Assembly: GCF_019468565.1 (NCBI RefSeq) | Contig: NZ_CP080521.1 | Coordinates: forward strand, 4,464,001 to 4,528,000 | DNA from: Pseudonocardia sp. DSM 110487 | Lineage (GTDB): Bacteria > Actinomycetota > Actinomycetes > Mycobacteriales > Pseudonocardiaceae | Length of the DNA stretch: 64,000 nt | Reading direction: 5' to 3' | In this document: positions 41,607 to 50,598 of the stretch, one piece after another | How the letters are laid out: each line of letters opens with the position of its first letter | How positions within the stretch are numbered: position 1 is the stretch's first letter | The notes under the pieces: model-generated | Told to the model about the DNA's origin: nothing | Databases searched by the model: none | Seen by the model: the letters and a program-made list of their open reading frames with translations, nothing else | Made by a program: the position numbers and the translations under genes

Positions 41607-43046
41607 ATGACCGCTCCCACCTCCTTGAACGCCCCCGCCGACCGACTCGACCGGCGCCGCCGATTGCTGGTGCTCGCGATCTGCTGCGCCAGCATCGTCG
41701 TGGTGGTGATGGACATCTCCATCGTCAACTCGGCACTCCCGGCCATCCGCCATGACCTGGACGCGTCGGTGACCGGTCTGCAGTGGACGGTCGACGCCTA
41801 CACCCTCGTCCTCGGGAGTTTCCTCCTGCTGGCCGGTTCCACGGCCGACCGGTTCGGCCGCCGCCGGATCTTCCTGATCGGTCTCGCCGCGTTCGGGATC
41901 GGCTCGCTGCTGTGCGGCCTGGCGCCGAGCATCGGGTGGCTGATCGCCGCGCGGGCGCTGCAGGCCGTCGGCGGCACGATGCTCAACCCGGTTGCGATGG
42001 CGATCATCGCCTCCACCTTCCCCGACCCCGCCGAGCGCGCACGGGCCATCGGTGTGTTCGGCTCGATGTCGGGCCTGTCGCTCGCGCTGGGTCCGATCCT
42101 CGGCGGCGCCCTCGTCGACGGAATCGGCTGGCGGTCCGTCTTCTGGGTCAACGTGCCCATCGTGGCCGCCGCGATCGTGTCCACCCGGATCTTCGTGCCC
42201 GAGTCCAGGGCGGCACGTGCGCGTCGGTTCGACCCGGTGGGCCAGCTCCTGGTGGTCCTCGTGCTCGTCAGCGTCGTCTACGCGATCATCGAGTCCCACG
42301 CGCTCGGCTGGACGTCGCCGGTGATCCTCGGCCTGCTCGCGGTGGCCGTGCTCGGCGTGCTCGGGATCCTCGCCTACGAGCCGCGCCGCGCCGACCCGCT
42401 CCTGGAACTGCGGCTGTTCCGCAGCGCGCCGTTCAGCGCGGCGATCCTCATCGCGATGTTCGCCCTGTGCGGGTTCGGCGCGTTCCTGTTCCTGACGCCC
42501 CAGTACCTGCAGGACGTCCGCGGCATGTCCGCGCTGGCGGCCGGGCTGTGCCTGCTCCCGGTGGGCGTGCTGATCGTGGTGCTCTCGCCGGTGACCGGCT
42601 GGCTGGTCGGCGCGCGTGGTCCGCGCGTGCCGCTCGTCGTCGCCGGTGCCGCACTGGCGCTGGGCGGAACGGCGTCGCTCTGGCTCGGGCCGGCCACCCC
42701 GCTGCCGGCCGTGCTCGCGACGTACCTGCTGTTCGGGGTCTTCATGGCCGGCGTGAATCCGCCGATCACGAACTCGGCGGTCTCCGGGATGCCCCGCTCG
42801 ATGGCAGGGGTGGCCGCCGCGACGGCCTCCGTCGGCCGGCAGACCGGCACCAGCCTCGGCGTTGCGATCGCCGGCACGATCGTGGGGTCGAGCATGGCGG
42901 GTGACGGCGCGGCGTTCACCGATGCTGCGAGCGGCGTGTGGTGGCTGCTGCTGGCACTCGGCGTCGGCATCGTCGTCCTCGCGGTGCTCAGCACCGGACG
43001 ACGGGCACTCGCCGGCGCGCGGCGCGCGGCCGCGGTGTTCGATTAG
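41607..43046 (+). CDS. MFS drug efflux pump (DHA2, 14 TMS)
   Basis: A 479-residue EmrB/QacA-type proton-drug antiporter. It has MDISIVNSALPAIRHDL in segment 1, the motif A loop GSTADRFGRRRIF, motif C ALGPILGGALVDGIGWR and DAYTLVLGSFLL. Fourteen hydrophobic segments are expected. Divergent from a MerR regulator, probably induced by a drug-like ligand. The stop is followed by a short CGACCC/GGGTCG hairpin at 43050-43065 that may be a weak terminator. Confidence 0.88.
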   Translation: MTAPTSLNAPADRLDRRRRLLVLAICCASIVVVVMDISIVNSALPAIRHDLDASVTGLQWTVDAYTLVLGSFLLLAGSTADRFGRRRIFLIGLAAFGIGSLLCGLAPSIGWLIAARALQAVGGTMLNPVAMAIIASTFPDPAERARAIGVFGSMSGLSLALGPILGGALVDGIGWRSVFWVNVPIVAAAIVSTRIFVPESRAARARRFDPVGQLLVVLVLVSVVYAIIESHALGWTSPVILGLLAVAVLGVLGILAYEPRRADPLLELRLFRSAPFSAAILIAMFALCGFGAFLFLTPQYLQDVRGMSALAAGLCLLPVGVLIVVLSPVTGWLVGARGPRVPLVVAGAALALGGTASLWLGPATPLPAVLATYLLFGVFMAGVNPPITNSAVSGMPRSMAGVAAATASVGRQTGTSLGVAIAGTIVGSSMAGDGAAFTDAASGVWWLLLALGVGIVVLAVLSTGRRALAGARRAAAVFD

Positions 43047-43173
43047 GCGCGACCCGACAGGGTCGAGACCACTTCTTGCCACTTCGGCAAACGGAGGATG
43101 AGGTCTGGCCGCGATCGGTTTGAGACTCCCTGAGCCCGGCGGACGTCCGGTGCCGCGAGGAGTGAGGATCGAC

Positions 43174-44580
43174 ATGGTGCCCCCGACTGCCACCGAGACG
43201 GACCGATCGGCCGCCACGCGGCCACCTCTGCGGTACGCATCGGTGCTGGTGCTCACCTTGATGCAGGTGACGCTGGTGATCGACAACAGCGTCGTGAACG
43301 TCGCCCTGCCCGTGATCCGGGACGAGCTCGGCTTCTCCGCGGCGGGCCTGTCGTGGGTCGTGACGTCCTACGCGCTGGCCTTCGGAGGGCTGGTCCTGCT
43401 GAGCGGCCGAGTGGGATCGATCATCGGCCCTCGACGGGCGCTGCTGATCGGGATCTCCGTGTTCGTCGCCGCGTCCGCCCTGGGCGGGCTGGCCGTCACG
43501 CCGGGGATGCTGATCGCGGCGCGTGTCCTGCAGGGCGTCGGCGCGGCGCTCGCGGCCCCCAGCACGCTGGTGCTGCTGATGGCGATCACGAAGCCGGGCG
43601 TTCAGCGGGCGAGGGCGATGTCGCTGTTCGTGCTGTCGATCGGGCTCGGTGCCGCGCTCGGGCTGACCCTGGGCGGCGCGCTGACCTCCGGCTTCGGCTG
43701 GGCATGGGTGATGTTCGTCAACGTGCCGATCGGGGCGGTCGTGTTCTTCGGGATCCGGGCCCTGGTGCCCGAGGCGGACCGCCACTCTGGGCGTCTCGAT
43801 GTCGGTGGGGCGGTGTTCTCCACGATCGGGATGCTGGCGTTGGTGTACGGCCTGACCGCGGCCGCCGACCATGGCTGGGCGAGCGGCTCGGTGATCGCGT
43901 CGTTCGTCCTGGCCGGAGCGGGCCTGGTGGCCTTGGTGCTGACCGAACGCCGCCACCGGGCGCCGGTGGTGCCGCTGTCGTTCTTCACGAGCATGGCCAG
44001 CGCCGCTCCGCTGCTGGCGATGATGCTGATCCCGGCCGGCCAGTTCGGGTTCCTCTACTTCGCCGCCCTCTACACCCAGGGCGTTCTGGGATTCAGCCCG
44101 CTGCAGACCGGCCTGTCCGTGCTGCCCTTCACGGCGGGCATGCTGGCCACCAACGTCACGGTCAGCCGGCTGGTGACCCGCCACGGGGAACGCGTGGTCG
44201 GGTCGGCCGGCATGATCGGGCTCCTGACCGGCCTGGGGTGGCTGTCGCGCCTCACACCCGACAGCGGTTACCTCGACGGGCTACTCGGGCCGTTCCTGCT
44301 GCTCGGTCTGGGCGCAGGCCTCACCATCGCCCCGCTGACCGCGGTGATCATGCACAACGCCCCACGCGAGCACCTCGGGGCCGCCTCCAGCCTGAACCAG
44401 GCCATGCAACAACTGGGCGGAGCCGCGGGGCTCGCGGTCCTGTCGACCGTGTTCGCCCACACCGCAGGCGGGTCCGGCGCGGCGACGGGCATCTCCACCG
44501 CGCTCACCGTCGCCACCGCCTTCCCCCTTCTCGCCCTGCTGCTGTTCGCGGTCTGGGCGCGGCGGATCACCACCCTCTGA
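43174..44580 (+). CDS. MFS drug efflux pump (DHA2, second copy)
   Basis: A 468-residue 14-segment MFS exporter: VIDNSVVNVALPVIRDEL in segment 1, GRVGSIIGPRRALL as motif A and GAALGLTLGGALTSGFGW as motif C. ATG 43174 follows GAGGA by about seven bases; an earlier in-frame start lacks such a site. It is only distantly similar to the preceding pump, so it is probably not a recent duplicate. The 127 bases between the two pumps contain no gene and may hold a promoter. Confidence 0.87.
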   Translation: MVPPTATETDRSAATRPPLRYASVLVLTLMQVTLVIDNSVVNVALPVIRDELGFSAAGLSWVVTSYALAFGGLVLLSGRVGSIIGPRRALLIGISVFVAASALGGLAVTPGMLIAARVLQGVGAALAAPSTLVLLMAITKPGVQRARAMSLFVLSIGLGAALGLTLGGALTSGFGWAWVMFVNVPIGAVVFFGIRALVPEADRHSGRLDVGGAVFSTIGMLALVYGLTAAADHGWASGSVIASFVLAGAGLVALVLTERRHRAPVVPLSFFTSMASAAPLLAMMLIPAGQFGFLYFAALYTQGVLGFSPLQTGLSVLPFTAGMLATNVTVSRLVTRHGERVVGSAGMIGLLTGLGWLSRLTPDSGYLDGLLGPFLLLGLGAGLTIAPLTAVIMHNAPREHLGAASSLNQAMQQLGGAAGLAVLSTVFAHTAGGSGAATGISTALTVATAFPLLALLLFAVWARRITTL

Positions 44581-44595
44581 GCGTGCGGCACACGA

Positions 44596-45084
44596 TTAGC
44601 TCGGCACACCGTCCTCGAGGTAGACGCCGCCCTGACCGTGCAGCGAGAGGCAGGCCCGCACCCGGCGGGCCAGTCTCGGGATCAGCACCGAGTCGAGCCC
44701 ATCCTGCGGCACGAACTCGAACCCCTCCAGCTCGTCGCGGGGGAGTCGGATGTCGGCGATCTGCGCCGGCGAGAACACGCAGCCGTCGAAGAGGAACATC
44801 AGCCCGCCGTCCCATGGCGGGCGCGGTGACACCCAGTCGACGCAGAGCAGCCCGCCGAGTGCCGGGACGAACCCGATCTCCTCCTGCAGTTCGCGCTTGC
44901 ACGCCGCCAGCGGTGATTCGTTGGGTTCCAACGATCCGCCGGGCAGCTCCCAGCTGTTCTTGTAGGTCGGGTGGACCAGGAGCACGCGATCTCGCTCGTC
45001 CCTGATGAGCGCGCCTGCCGCTGCTCGCACGCGGGTGAGGCCGGCGATGAAGTCCGCGTCAGGATCCGCCGAAGCACCGGTCAC
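44596..45084 (-). CDS. NUDIX hydrolase
   Basis: A 162-residue NUDIX protein. The Nudix box GGSLEPNESPLAACKRELQE continues EIGF at about residues 48-71, with the catalytic REXXEE Glu residues intact. Such enzymes hydrolyse nucleoside diphosphates linked to another moiety; the substrate is not predictable. GTG 45084 is used. It is convergent with the second MFS gene. Confidence 0.87.
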   Translation of the reverse strand: MTGASADPDADFIAGLTRVRAAAGALIRDERDRVLLVHPTYKNSWELPGGSLEPNESPLAACKRELQEEIGFVPALGGLLCVDWVSPRPPWDGGLMFLFDGCVFSPAQIADIRLPRDELEGFEFVPQDGLDSVLIPRLARRVRACLSLHGQGGVYLEDGVPS

Positions 45085-45145
45085 CGGTGGACGTTATCGC
45101 GCGCCTCCCGCGACCCTGCTTCGTGATCCGAGCGAGGGTGCGACG

Positions 45146-46018
45146 TCAGTATCCGACCTGCGGGGATGCGGCGAGCTTCCCCAGGATCGGGCGCAGGGTC
45201 TCGGCGAGCGGTCGTGCGTGCGTGGCTTGGGGCACGTGCGCTCCAGGTGTTTCGACCAGCGGGGCGTGGAGTGCGTCGGCCAGCCACTTCGAAGCCTCGT
45301 AGAACCAGTGGTGGGTCGACGAAGGGTCGCGATTGTCGATGCCTGACGCGACAACGCAGGGCAGCTTCACCTCGGCAAGCTGTTCAGGCGCGGGAAGGTA
45401 GGCCATGGCGCCGGCGAATTCCAGGCCGAAGAGGACTTCACCGTTGCCGAGCATCCGGTCACGAAGCTCCGGGTCGAGGGATTCGAAGGTCTCGTCCCCG
45501 CCGACCCACCGCAGGAACAGCTCGGTGGCCATGCGTGGTCCACCCTTGGCCATCCCTTCGTCGATGAGTCGCTGAAGCGTGGCAGTGACCTCGTCCGCTG
45601 CTGACGTGACCGCGAGGTAGGGCGGCTCGTGGAAGATCGCGCCGCGCAGCAGGGAGGGATGACGCAGCGCGAGGCTCGTCAGGATGGTCGCTCCTCCGCT
45701 GTTGCCGTATGCGACGACTGGGGCGACGCCGAGCGCCGTGAGCAGCTCGGCGGCGTCGTCGGCCTGCTCGTCGAGCGGTGCCGCGTCCCAGTTCTCCGGG
45801 CGTGGGCTGCGCGAGTTGGCGCGCCGGTCGTAGGTCAGTACCGAGTACTCGTCTGCCAGTACCTCGCCGACCTCTGTCCAGTGTCCGGCGTCGCCGGTCG
45901 CCCCGGAGATGAACAGGACCGTAGGGCCCGCCCCGCGCAGTTCGTAGTACAGGTTGGTTCCGTTGACTTCGATCGAACTCACGTCGACCTCCGAGATGTG
46001 CTCGCTGATGTGACGCAT
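45146..46018 (-). CDS. Alpha/beta hydrolase
   Basis: A 290-residue alpha/beta hydrolase. The nucleophile elbow is YGNSGGAT (near 112), the acid likely Asp in ASGIDNRD, and the His in TPGAHVPQA; the oxyanion loop is FISGATGDAGHW. ATG 46018 was chosen because the fold begins at VNGTNLYYELRG; an earlier start at 46078 is possible. Similar proteins are esterases or haloperoxidase-like enzymes. There is no clear operon partner. Confidence 0.85.
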   Translation of the reverse strand: MRHISEHISEVDVSSIEVNGTNLYYELRGAGPTVLFISGATGDAGHWTEVGEVLADEYSVLTYDRRANSRSPRPENWDAAPLDEQADDAAELLTALGVAPVVAYGNSGGATILTSLALRHPSLLRGAIFHEPPYLAVTSAADEVTATLQRLIDEGMAKGGPRMATELFLRWVGGDETFESLDPELRDRMLGNGEVLFGLEFAGAMAYLPAPEQLAEVKLPCVVASGIDNRDPSSTHHWFYEASKWLADALHAPLVETPGAHVPQATHARPLAETLRPILGKLAASPQVGY

Positions 46019-46143
46019 GAGGCTGGCCGGTGCATCGGTAGGCGAGAACGGTGTGTGCGGCGCTCGCTGCAACGCCACCCCGGGCCGGCGCCGACGACCA
46101 CGCAGTCAGCCATGCGGGACGGTAGGGCGAGCAGGGATCGCGG

Positions 46144-46875
46144 TCAGGGACCTGTGTTCCAGTTCCCGGGTTGCGGATAGGCCTCGGCGAGCAATCGGTC
46201 GGGTGTGACGATTCTGATCTCTCCTCGCCGAGTTTCGAGAATGCCGTCGTGGCGGAATTCGCGCAGTGTGCGGACCACGACCTCGCGGACGGTGCCGACC
46301 GCATCTGCCAGCTCTTGCTGGCTGACCTGCGCGATCAGCTCGCTGCCTCGTTGCCGATGCGTGGCCAGGTCGAGCAGGTGCCGAGCGATCCGCTGGCGGA
46401 TGCTCGAGAACGCAGATCCTCCGATCTCCGACGCGAAGGCCGCGGCGCGCTCGCTCAACTCCAGCAGGAGTGCCCTCGCGACCCGAATGTCACGGTCTGC
46501 GAGTCGCCGGACGACAGCCGGTCTGATCTCCACCAGTTCCGAGTCGGCCACCGCCTGGGTCGTCACCGGCATGACGAACGGCTCGGCGTAGAGCGAAAGG
46601 ACGCCGATCAGCGCGCCTGTTCGGCAGTAGCGAACGGTCAGCGTGCGGCCGTCCGGTGCACCCACGTGTACCCGGACCACACCATTCACGACCAGTTCGA
46701 CGTGGCGCTCACCTTCGCCGACACGGCGAAGCGTGTCTCCCGCGAATGCCTTGTGTCGCCGGGCGCCAACCAGTAGATCCTCGATGATCCCAGCGGGGAG
46801 GCCCCGCAGGTGTGAAGCGGCGAGCGCCCGCTGGATCCGGTCGTCCGCCCGCGGGTCAACCCGTGGCACCGACAC
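46144..46875 (-). CDS. Crp/Fnr family regulator
   Basis: A 243-residue regulator with a cNMP-binding beta roll (about 20-130) and an HTH_Crp domain (about 170-225: VSQQELADAVGTVREVVVRTL). The cAMP phosphate-binding motif is not well conserved (EPFVMPVTTQAVADS), so another ligand is possible. No N-terminal cysteines for an Fe-S cluster are present. It may act on the alpha/beta hydrolase gene downstream, 125 bases away. Confidence 0.88.
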   Translation of the reverse strand: MSVPRVDPRADDRIQRALAASHLRGLPAGIIEDLLVGARRHKAFAGDTLRRVGEGERHVELVVNGVVRVHVGAPDGRTLTVRYCRTGALIGVLSLYAEPFVMPVTTQAVADSELVEIRPAVVRRLADRDIRVARALLLELSERAAAFASEIGGSAFSSIRQRIARHLLDLATHRQRGSELIAQVSQQELADAVGTVREVVVRTLREFRHDGILETRRGEIRIVTPDRLLAEAYPQPGNWNTGP

Positions 46876-46986
46876 GGTGGCACGTTACGCCCGCGTCGGC
46901 GGGGGTCACGAGTGGAAGGTATCGCCGAGCTCCAGATCGTCAGGTAAGAGTGAAGATCCGGCTCTGCGACCGATCTGAAAGGCGTC

Positions 46987-47481
46987 ATGAGCGAGACCGT
47001 TGTATTGCGCGCCGCGGTGGTCGGCGATGCTGCGTCCCTTGCGGCCACCATCGCGGCCGCCTTCGAGCAGTACCGCGGCCGCCTCACTCCCGAGTCGGGT
47101 GCTTTCCGCGAGACGGCCGACTCGATCTCGCGCGAGCTCGCGGGCGGGGCCGGTGCCATGATCGCCGAGCAGAATGGTGAGGCACTGGGCTGCGTCATGA
47201 TCAAGCCGGTCGAGGGCGATCTCTACCTCGGGCGGCTGGCGGTGATTCCGTCGGGGCGCGGCCGCGGCATCGCCCGGCGCTTGGTCGATGCTGTCGAGGC
47301 GGAGGCGGCCCGTCGCGGACTGGCCGGTGTCCGGCTGGGTGTACGCATCGTGCTGCCCGAGAACCAGCGGCTGTTCACCGCGTTGGGCTACGTGGAAACG
47401 TCGCGCGAAGCGCACCCGGGCTTCGACTTTCCCACCTCGATCACGATGCGGAAATCCTTGTCCCGTACCGCGTCGGCCTGA
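46987..47481 (+). CDS. GNAT family N-acetyltransferase
   Basis: A 164-residue GNAT protein with the acetyl-CoA loop IPSGRGRGIARRLV (motif A, near 88-101) and the C-terminal motif B ENQRLFTALGYVE. Substrate unknown. It is divergent from the Crp/Fnr gene, with about 110 bases between, which may be the regulator's target promoter. Confidence 0.87.
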   Translation: MSETVVLRAAVVGDAASLAATIAAAFEQYRGRLTPESGAFRETADSISRELAGGAGAMIAEQNGEALGCVMIKPVEGDLYLGRLAVIPSGRGRGIARRLVDAVEAEAARRGLAGVRLGVRIVLPENQRLFTALGYVETSREAHPGFDFPTSITMRKSLSRTASA

Positions 47482-47577
47482 AACGCGACACCGGGCAGCT
47501 TTGTAGAGGCTGTTCGTGGCGCGCGCCGCCGGCCCAACCCAGACCGTCGTGGACCCACCGAGACGTGTTGCGGTACG

Positions 47578-49386
47578 TCAGAAGGGTGGCGGCTCATCCT
47601 CGTCGTCGGGCGGGATGGTCTCGCCGTTCCAGAGGGCGGCGGTGCGGCGGTCGCGTTCGATGCGTTCCAGGCGTGCGGCGAGGTCTTTCGGCAGGCCCTT
47701 TCGCGTGGTGGCTGTGCCGGGCGGTAGGTCGTCGTCGGTGCGGTAGTCGTAGGGCTCGCTGTGGTAGCGGTGCCCGGTGGGGGTGATCCATTGGATGCGT
47801 CCGTCGGGTAGTGCGCGGACGGCCCAGCCGGGGGCGTGTTTCATGCGGTGTTCGTGGCCGCAGCAGCCGTGGATGTTGGGTTCGTTGGTGGGGCTGTGCG
47901 GGTAGGGGGTGATGTGGTCGAGGTGTCCGTCCAGGGCGCGGCGGCGGCAGATGGGGCCGCGGCAGTACACGTCGCGGGCCCGCACATGGTCGGCGAGCCC
48001 GGCCGGGGGCCGGTAGGTGGTGCGCCCGTGGTCGAGCACGGTGCCCGACAGCGGGTCGTACACCAGGCGTTTCAGCACGGCGTCGGCGGCGATGTCGCGG
48101 GCCTGGTCAGCGGTGATCGGGCCGTGTCCGACCAGTTCGCAGGGGTGGTTGTCGGCGCCGAGCAGGGTGGTGAAGGGGATCAGGATCTGGACGAGGGGTT
48201 TGCCGGGGTTGACCGGCCGCGGTGGTGACCTGTGCCCGCCCGCACCGTTGCCGGGCGCACCGTTGCCGGGCGCACCGTTGCCGGGCGCGGCGTTGCCGGG
48301 CGCGGCGTTGCCGGGCGCACGGTTGCCGGGTGCACGGTTGCCGGGTGCACGGTTGTCGGGTGCATCGACGTCGCGGGTGGATGTCGGCGACTCCGGCGCG
48401 GGGTCGGTGTCGGCCTCGTCGTGCCCGTCGTGCTCCTCGTCCTCGTCGTGCTCGTTGTTGATGCGGCTCTCGGCTCCGGTCTCGCTGTCGGTCCCGCTGG
48501 AAGTCGGGGTGGCGGTTGGGGTGTCGGGTGCGGCGTTGGTGAGTCGCCCGGACAGCAGGGCGGCGGCCAGGTCGGCGCGGCGGGCGTCCATGCTGCGCGG
48601 GTCGTCCTTGCCGCACCCGAGGGCGAGCCGGGTCAGCCACTGGTAGCTGGCTTGGGCGTCGGGGGCGGTCATCAGCGCCCACAGCGACGCCATCCCGTCG
48701 GGTTCCTCGGTGATCGACACTCGCCGGTCCCGGCGGGCGGCCTGGTGCCGCTCCGCGGCACCCTCGGGGTCGACCGCGATCACCGCGCGTTTCAACGCCG
48801 CCTTCAGCTGCCCCACCGTCTGGTCCGGCGCCCGGTCCAGGATGCGATGCTGCACCGCCCGCGCCTTCTCCACCGACAGGTAGTGGGTGGCCTCGCAGAT
48901 CGCGGCGACCCGGCGCTCGTCCAGGCGGCCCCGCTGCCACACGGCCAGGGTTTCGGGCAGCACCTGTTCCAGCTGCACCGACCGCCCGATCCGGGTCTTG
49001 ACGGTCAGCCGGGCCAGCTTCAGGGCGAGCCCGACCTCGTCGGGGGCGAACCGGCTCATCGCGCACGGCTTGTCGGTGGCCACCATGGTCGAGTCGTCAC
49101 CGGGGCGGCGGCGGGCGAACTCCGCCAGGACCCGGGCCTGGCGGGCCTGCGCCCACGCGGCCAGGCGTTCGAACCCGACCATCGCATCGACCAGCTGCGC
49201 ATCCGACAGGCCGGCCACCTCACGGGTGTCGGAGTCGATCTCCAGGGCGAACAACCCGGACGGGGCGGTGTTGCCCCAGGTGCGGTCCTCCACACCGGAC
49301 CGCAGCTCGCGTTCGATGGCCAGCCAGTCGAAGGCGTCCTCGAGTTGGGGATCGACGGGGTCGCCGGCCTCCACCTCGCATGTCAT
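47578..49386 (-). CDS. DUF222/13E12-type HNH endonuclease
   Basis: A 602-residue protein of the actinobacterial 13E12 repeat family: DUF222 domain (about 30-290), an acidic linker (NNEHDEDEEHDGHDEAD), a pentapeptide repeat tract, and a C-terminal HNH nuclease (YCRGPICRRRALDGHLDHIT, then CCGHEHRMKH). The cysteine pairs would bind structural zinc and the HNH a catalytic metal. These genes occur in many copies in actinobacterial genomes and are suspected mobile or intron-like elements; no function is established. Confidence 0.88.
   Translation of the reverse strand: MTCEVEAGDPVDPQLEDAFDWLAIERELRSGVEDRTWGNTAPSGLFALEIDSDTREVAGLSDAQLVDAMVGFERLAAWAQARQARVLAEFARRRPGDDSTMVATDKPCAMSRFAPDEVGLALKLARLTVKTRIGRSVQLEQVLPETLAVWQRGRLDERRVAAICEATHYLSVEKARAVQHRILDRAPDQTVGQLKAALKRAVIAVDPEGAAERHQAARRDRRVSITEEPDGMASLWALMTAPDAQASYQWLTRLALGCGKDDPRSMDARRADLAAALLSGRLTNAAPDTPTATPTSSGTDSETGAESRINNEHDEDEEHDGHDEADTDPAPESPTSTRDVDAPDNRAPGNRAPGNRAPGNAAPGNAAPGNGAPGNGAPGNGAGGHRSPPRPVNPGKPLVQILIPFTTLLGADNHPCELVGHGPITADQARDIAADAVLKRLVYDPLSGTVLDHGRTTYRPPAGLADHVRARDVYCRGPICRRRALDGHLDHITPYPHSPTNEPNIHGCCGHEHRMKHAPGWAVRALPDGRIQWITPTGHRYHSEPYDYRTDDDLPPGTATTRKGLPKDLAARLERIERDRRTAALWNGETIPPDDEDEPPPF
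48241..48360. repeat. Eight 15-bp tandem repeats inside the HNH gene
   Basis: Eight 15-bp units (plus-strand consensus CGCACCGTTGCCGGG) encode, on the minus strand, APGN-R/A/G pentapeptides. The units drift in order along the array (R, then A, then G types), as expected from stepwise slippage. The repeat length keeps the frame, so copy number can vary without breaking the gene; it makes a flexible linker between DUF222 and HNH. Confidence 0.9.
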
Positions 49387-49468
49387 GCGTCAAGGAGTTG
49401 GCAGGGTTTGATCTTGATAGAGCTGGGCTCAGCACATGTACGTTTAGGCTCCGGCTACTGAGATTTTT

Positions 49469-49506
49469 CACCGTACGGGGTACCTGCAACACTGCAGGTC
49501 ACGGTG
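49469..49506. other. Compound hairpin upstream of the HNH gene
   Basis: An inner perfect stem ACCTGCA/TGCAGGT (49482-49488 with 49493-49499) around ACAC is enclosed by an outer stem CACCGT/ACGGTG (49469-49474 with 49501-49506). It lies 83 bases upstream of the HNH start in a 235-bp gap with no gene. It could be an operator, a terminator remnant, or part of a mobile-element boundary. Confidence 0.45.
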
Positions 49507-49621
49507 GTGCCGCTCGATCGGGCTCGTCGGCGGGCGTTCGGTTGGGTTCCTCAGCGGACGCAGTTCATGTTGCTGCTACCAGTGTCGTTCTCCGAACCTC
49601 GCTGGCAGCCGGATGTCTCGG

Positions 49622-50069
49622 TCAGGTGGTCTGCATGAGTCTCAGCGAGACGTAGGTCGAGAAACCTGCGCGTCGTGCGAAGCGGACGGATCGACGCTCG
49701 TACTTTGTGAATCCGAGCTTGGCGTACAGCTTGAGGGCAGGCGTGTTTGTGTCCTTGATGTCCCGTAGGACGTACTCCTCGTAGCCGGGCAGAGCCAGCA
49801 GGTGTTGCATGAGAGCCGTCGCCACCCCGCGTCCCTGGTAGGTGGGGTGAGTAGTTACGAACCCGACGCACAGGAGGGCCTCGCCGAGATCGGGTAGGCC
49901 ACCGAGAAACTGGCTACGGATCACCAGGTAGCTGATCGTGCCGTGGATGAGTTCCAGATGGTGCCGGATCTCCCGCCACTTCGGCGGGAAGCACTCCTGT
50001 TCTTGCTCGGTGAGCGTGGCGACGGCCGCGGGGCGCCGTCCGAGAGGGCGACGTAGAAGCGGTCGACGA
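49622..50069 (-). pseudogene. GNAT acetyltransferase, frameshifted and 5'-truncated
   Basis: The C-terminal 100 residues (49622-49924) are a good GNAT domain with the acetyl-CoA loop TYQGRGVATALMQHL and NTPALKLYAKLGFTKYE. The same frame continues upstream without a start (ATLTEQEQECFPPKWREIRH). Homology then appears to move to another frame (FLVDRFYVALSDGAP) through a GC-rich run near 50025-50035, indicating a one-base frameshift, and stops at the Tn3 fragment. The gene seems to be dead. An internal start could still yield a short protein. Confidence 0.6.
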
Positions 50070-50280
50070 GAAATGCGTCCGCGGTGACGTGCAGGTGCTC
50101 GGCCAAGTACGCCACCGCGGACGGCGGCACCTCACCCGCCACGCTCGGGAACCGCGCCGCGATCTCGAAGAATTTCAACCACACCGCGAAGCCAAGCCGC
50201 GTCGCACCGGTCTTGTTGCCCACCAGCGTCCACGACGCGACCAAGTCCTGTGCCGACCACTTCAGCACGCAGATGATCAA
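50070..50280 (-). pseudogene. Tn3-family transposase N-terminal fragment (DUF4158)
   Basis: About 65 codons, with GNKTGATRLGFAVWLKFFEI followed by ARFPSVAGEVPPSAVAYLAE, match the N-terminal DUF4158 domain of large Tn3-family transposases (roughly 1000 residues). The remaining 900 or so residues are missing, and the frame is fused to the truncated GNAT gene. This marks a Tn3-mediated deletion scar. Confidence 0.7.
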
Positions 50281-50598
50281 CGCCCCCTACACCGGCGCCG
50301 TCATCCGCATCGATCCCATCGGGCATTACCTCGCCGCAACAAGACCGTCGCAAGGGACAGCAACATGAGACCCGTTGTGACGATGATCACAGGGCCGTGT
50401 CGGGTACGGCGACGATCCGGGACCACGGCGGTGATCGCCCGTGTGATTGAAGCAGGCGATGCCGATGGGCGGTGCAGGCACGTCCACCCTGACTATGGTG
50501 CCTGGCCGACCTCGGTCTCACCTTGTCGAGGAGGTCCACACCGACGACATCCACGCGCGTCTTGCCGAGCTCGACCACTCGGCCAGCTGACCGCCGGT
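50281..50598. other. Gene-poor gap with a possible 31-codon frame
   Basis: No gene is confidently supported in these 318 bases. On the plus strand an ATG at 50495 opens a short frame ending SHLVEEVHTDDIHARLAELD and a TGA at 50588, with plausible helical composition but no ribosome-binding site. It is probably the tail of a lost gene in this transposon-scarred region. Confidence 0.3.

Noticed and set aside
48241..48360. Possible CRISPR array
   Set aside because: Units are 15 bp, contiguous without spacers, and lie in frame inside a nuclease gene.
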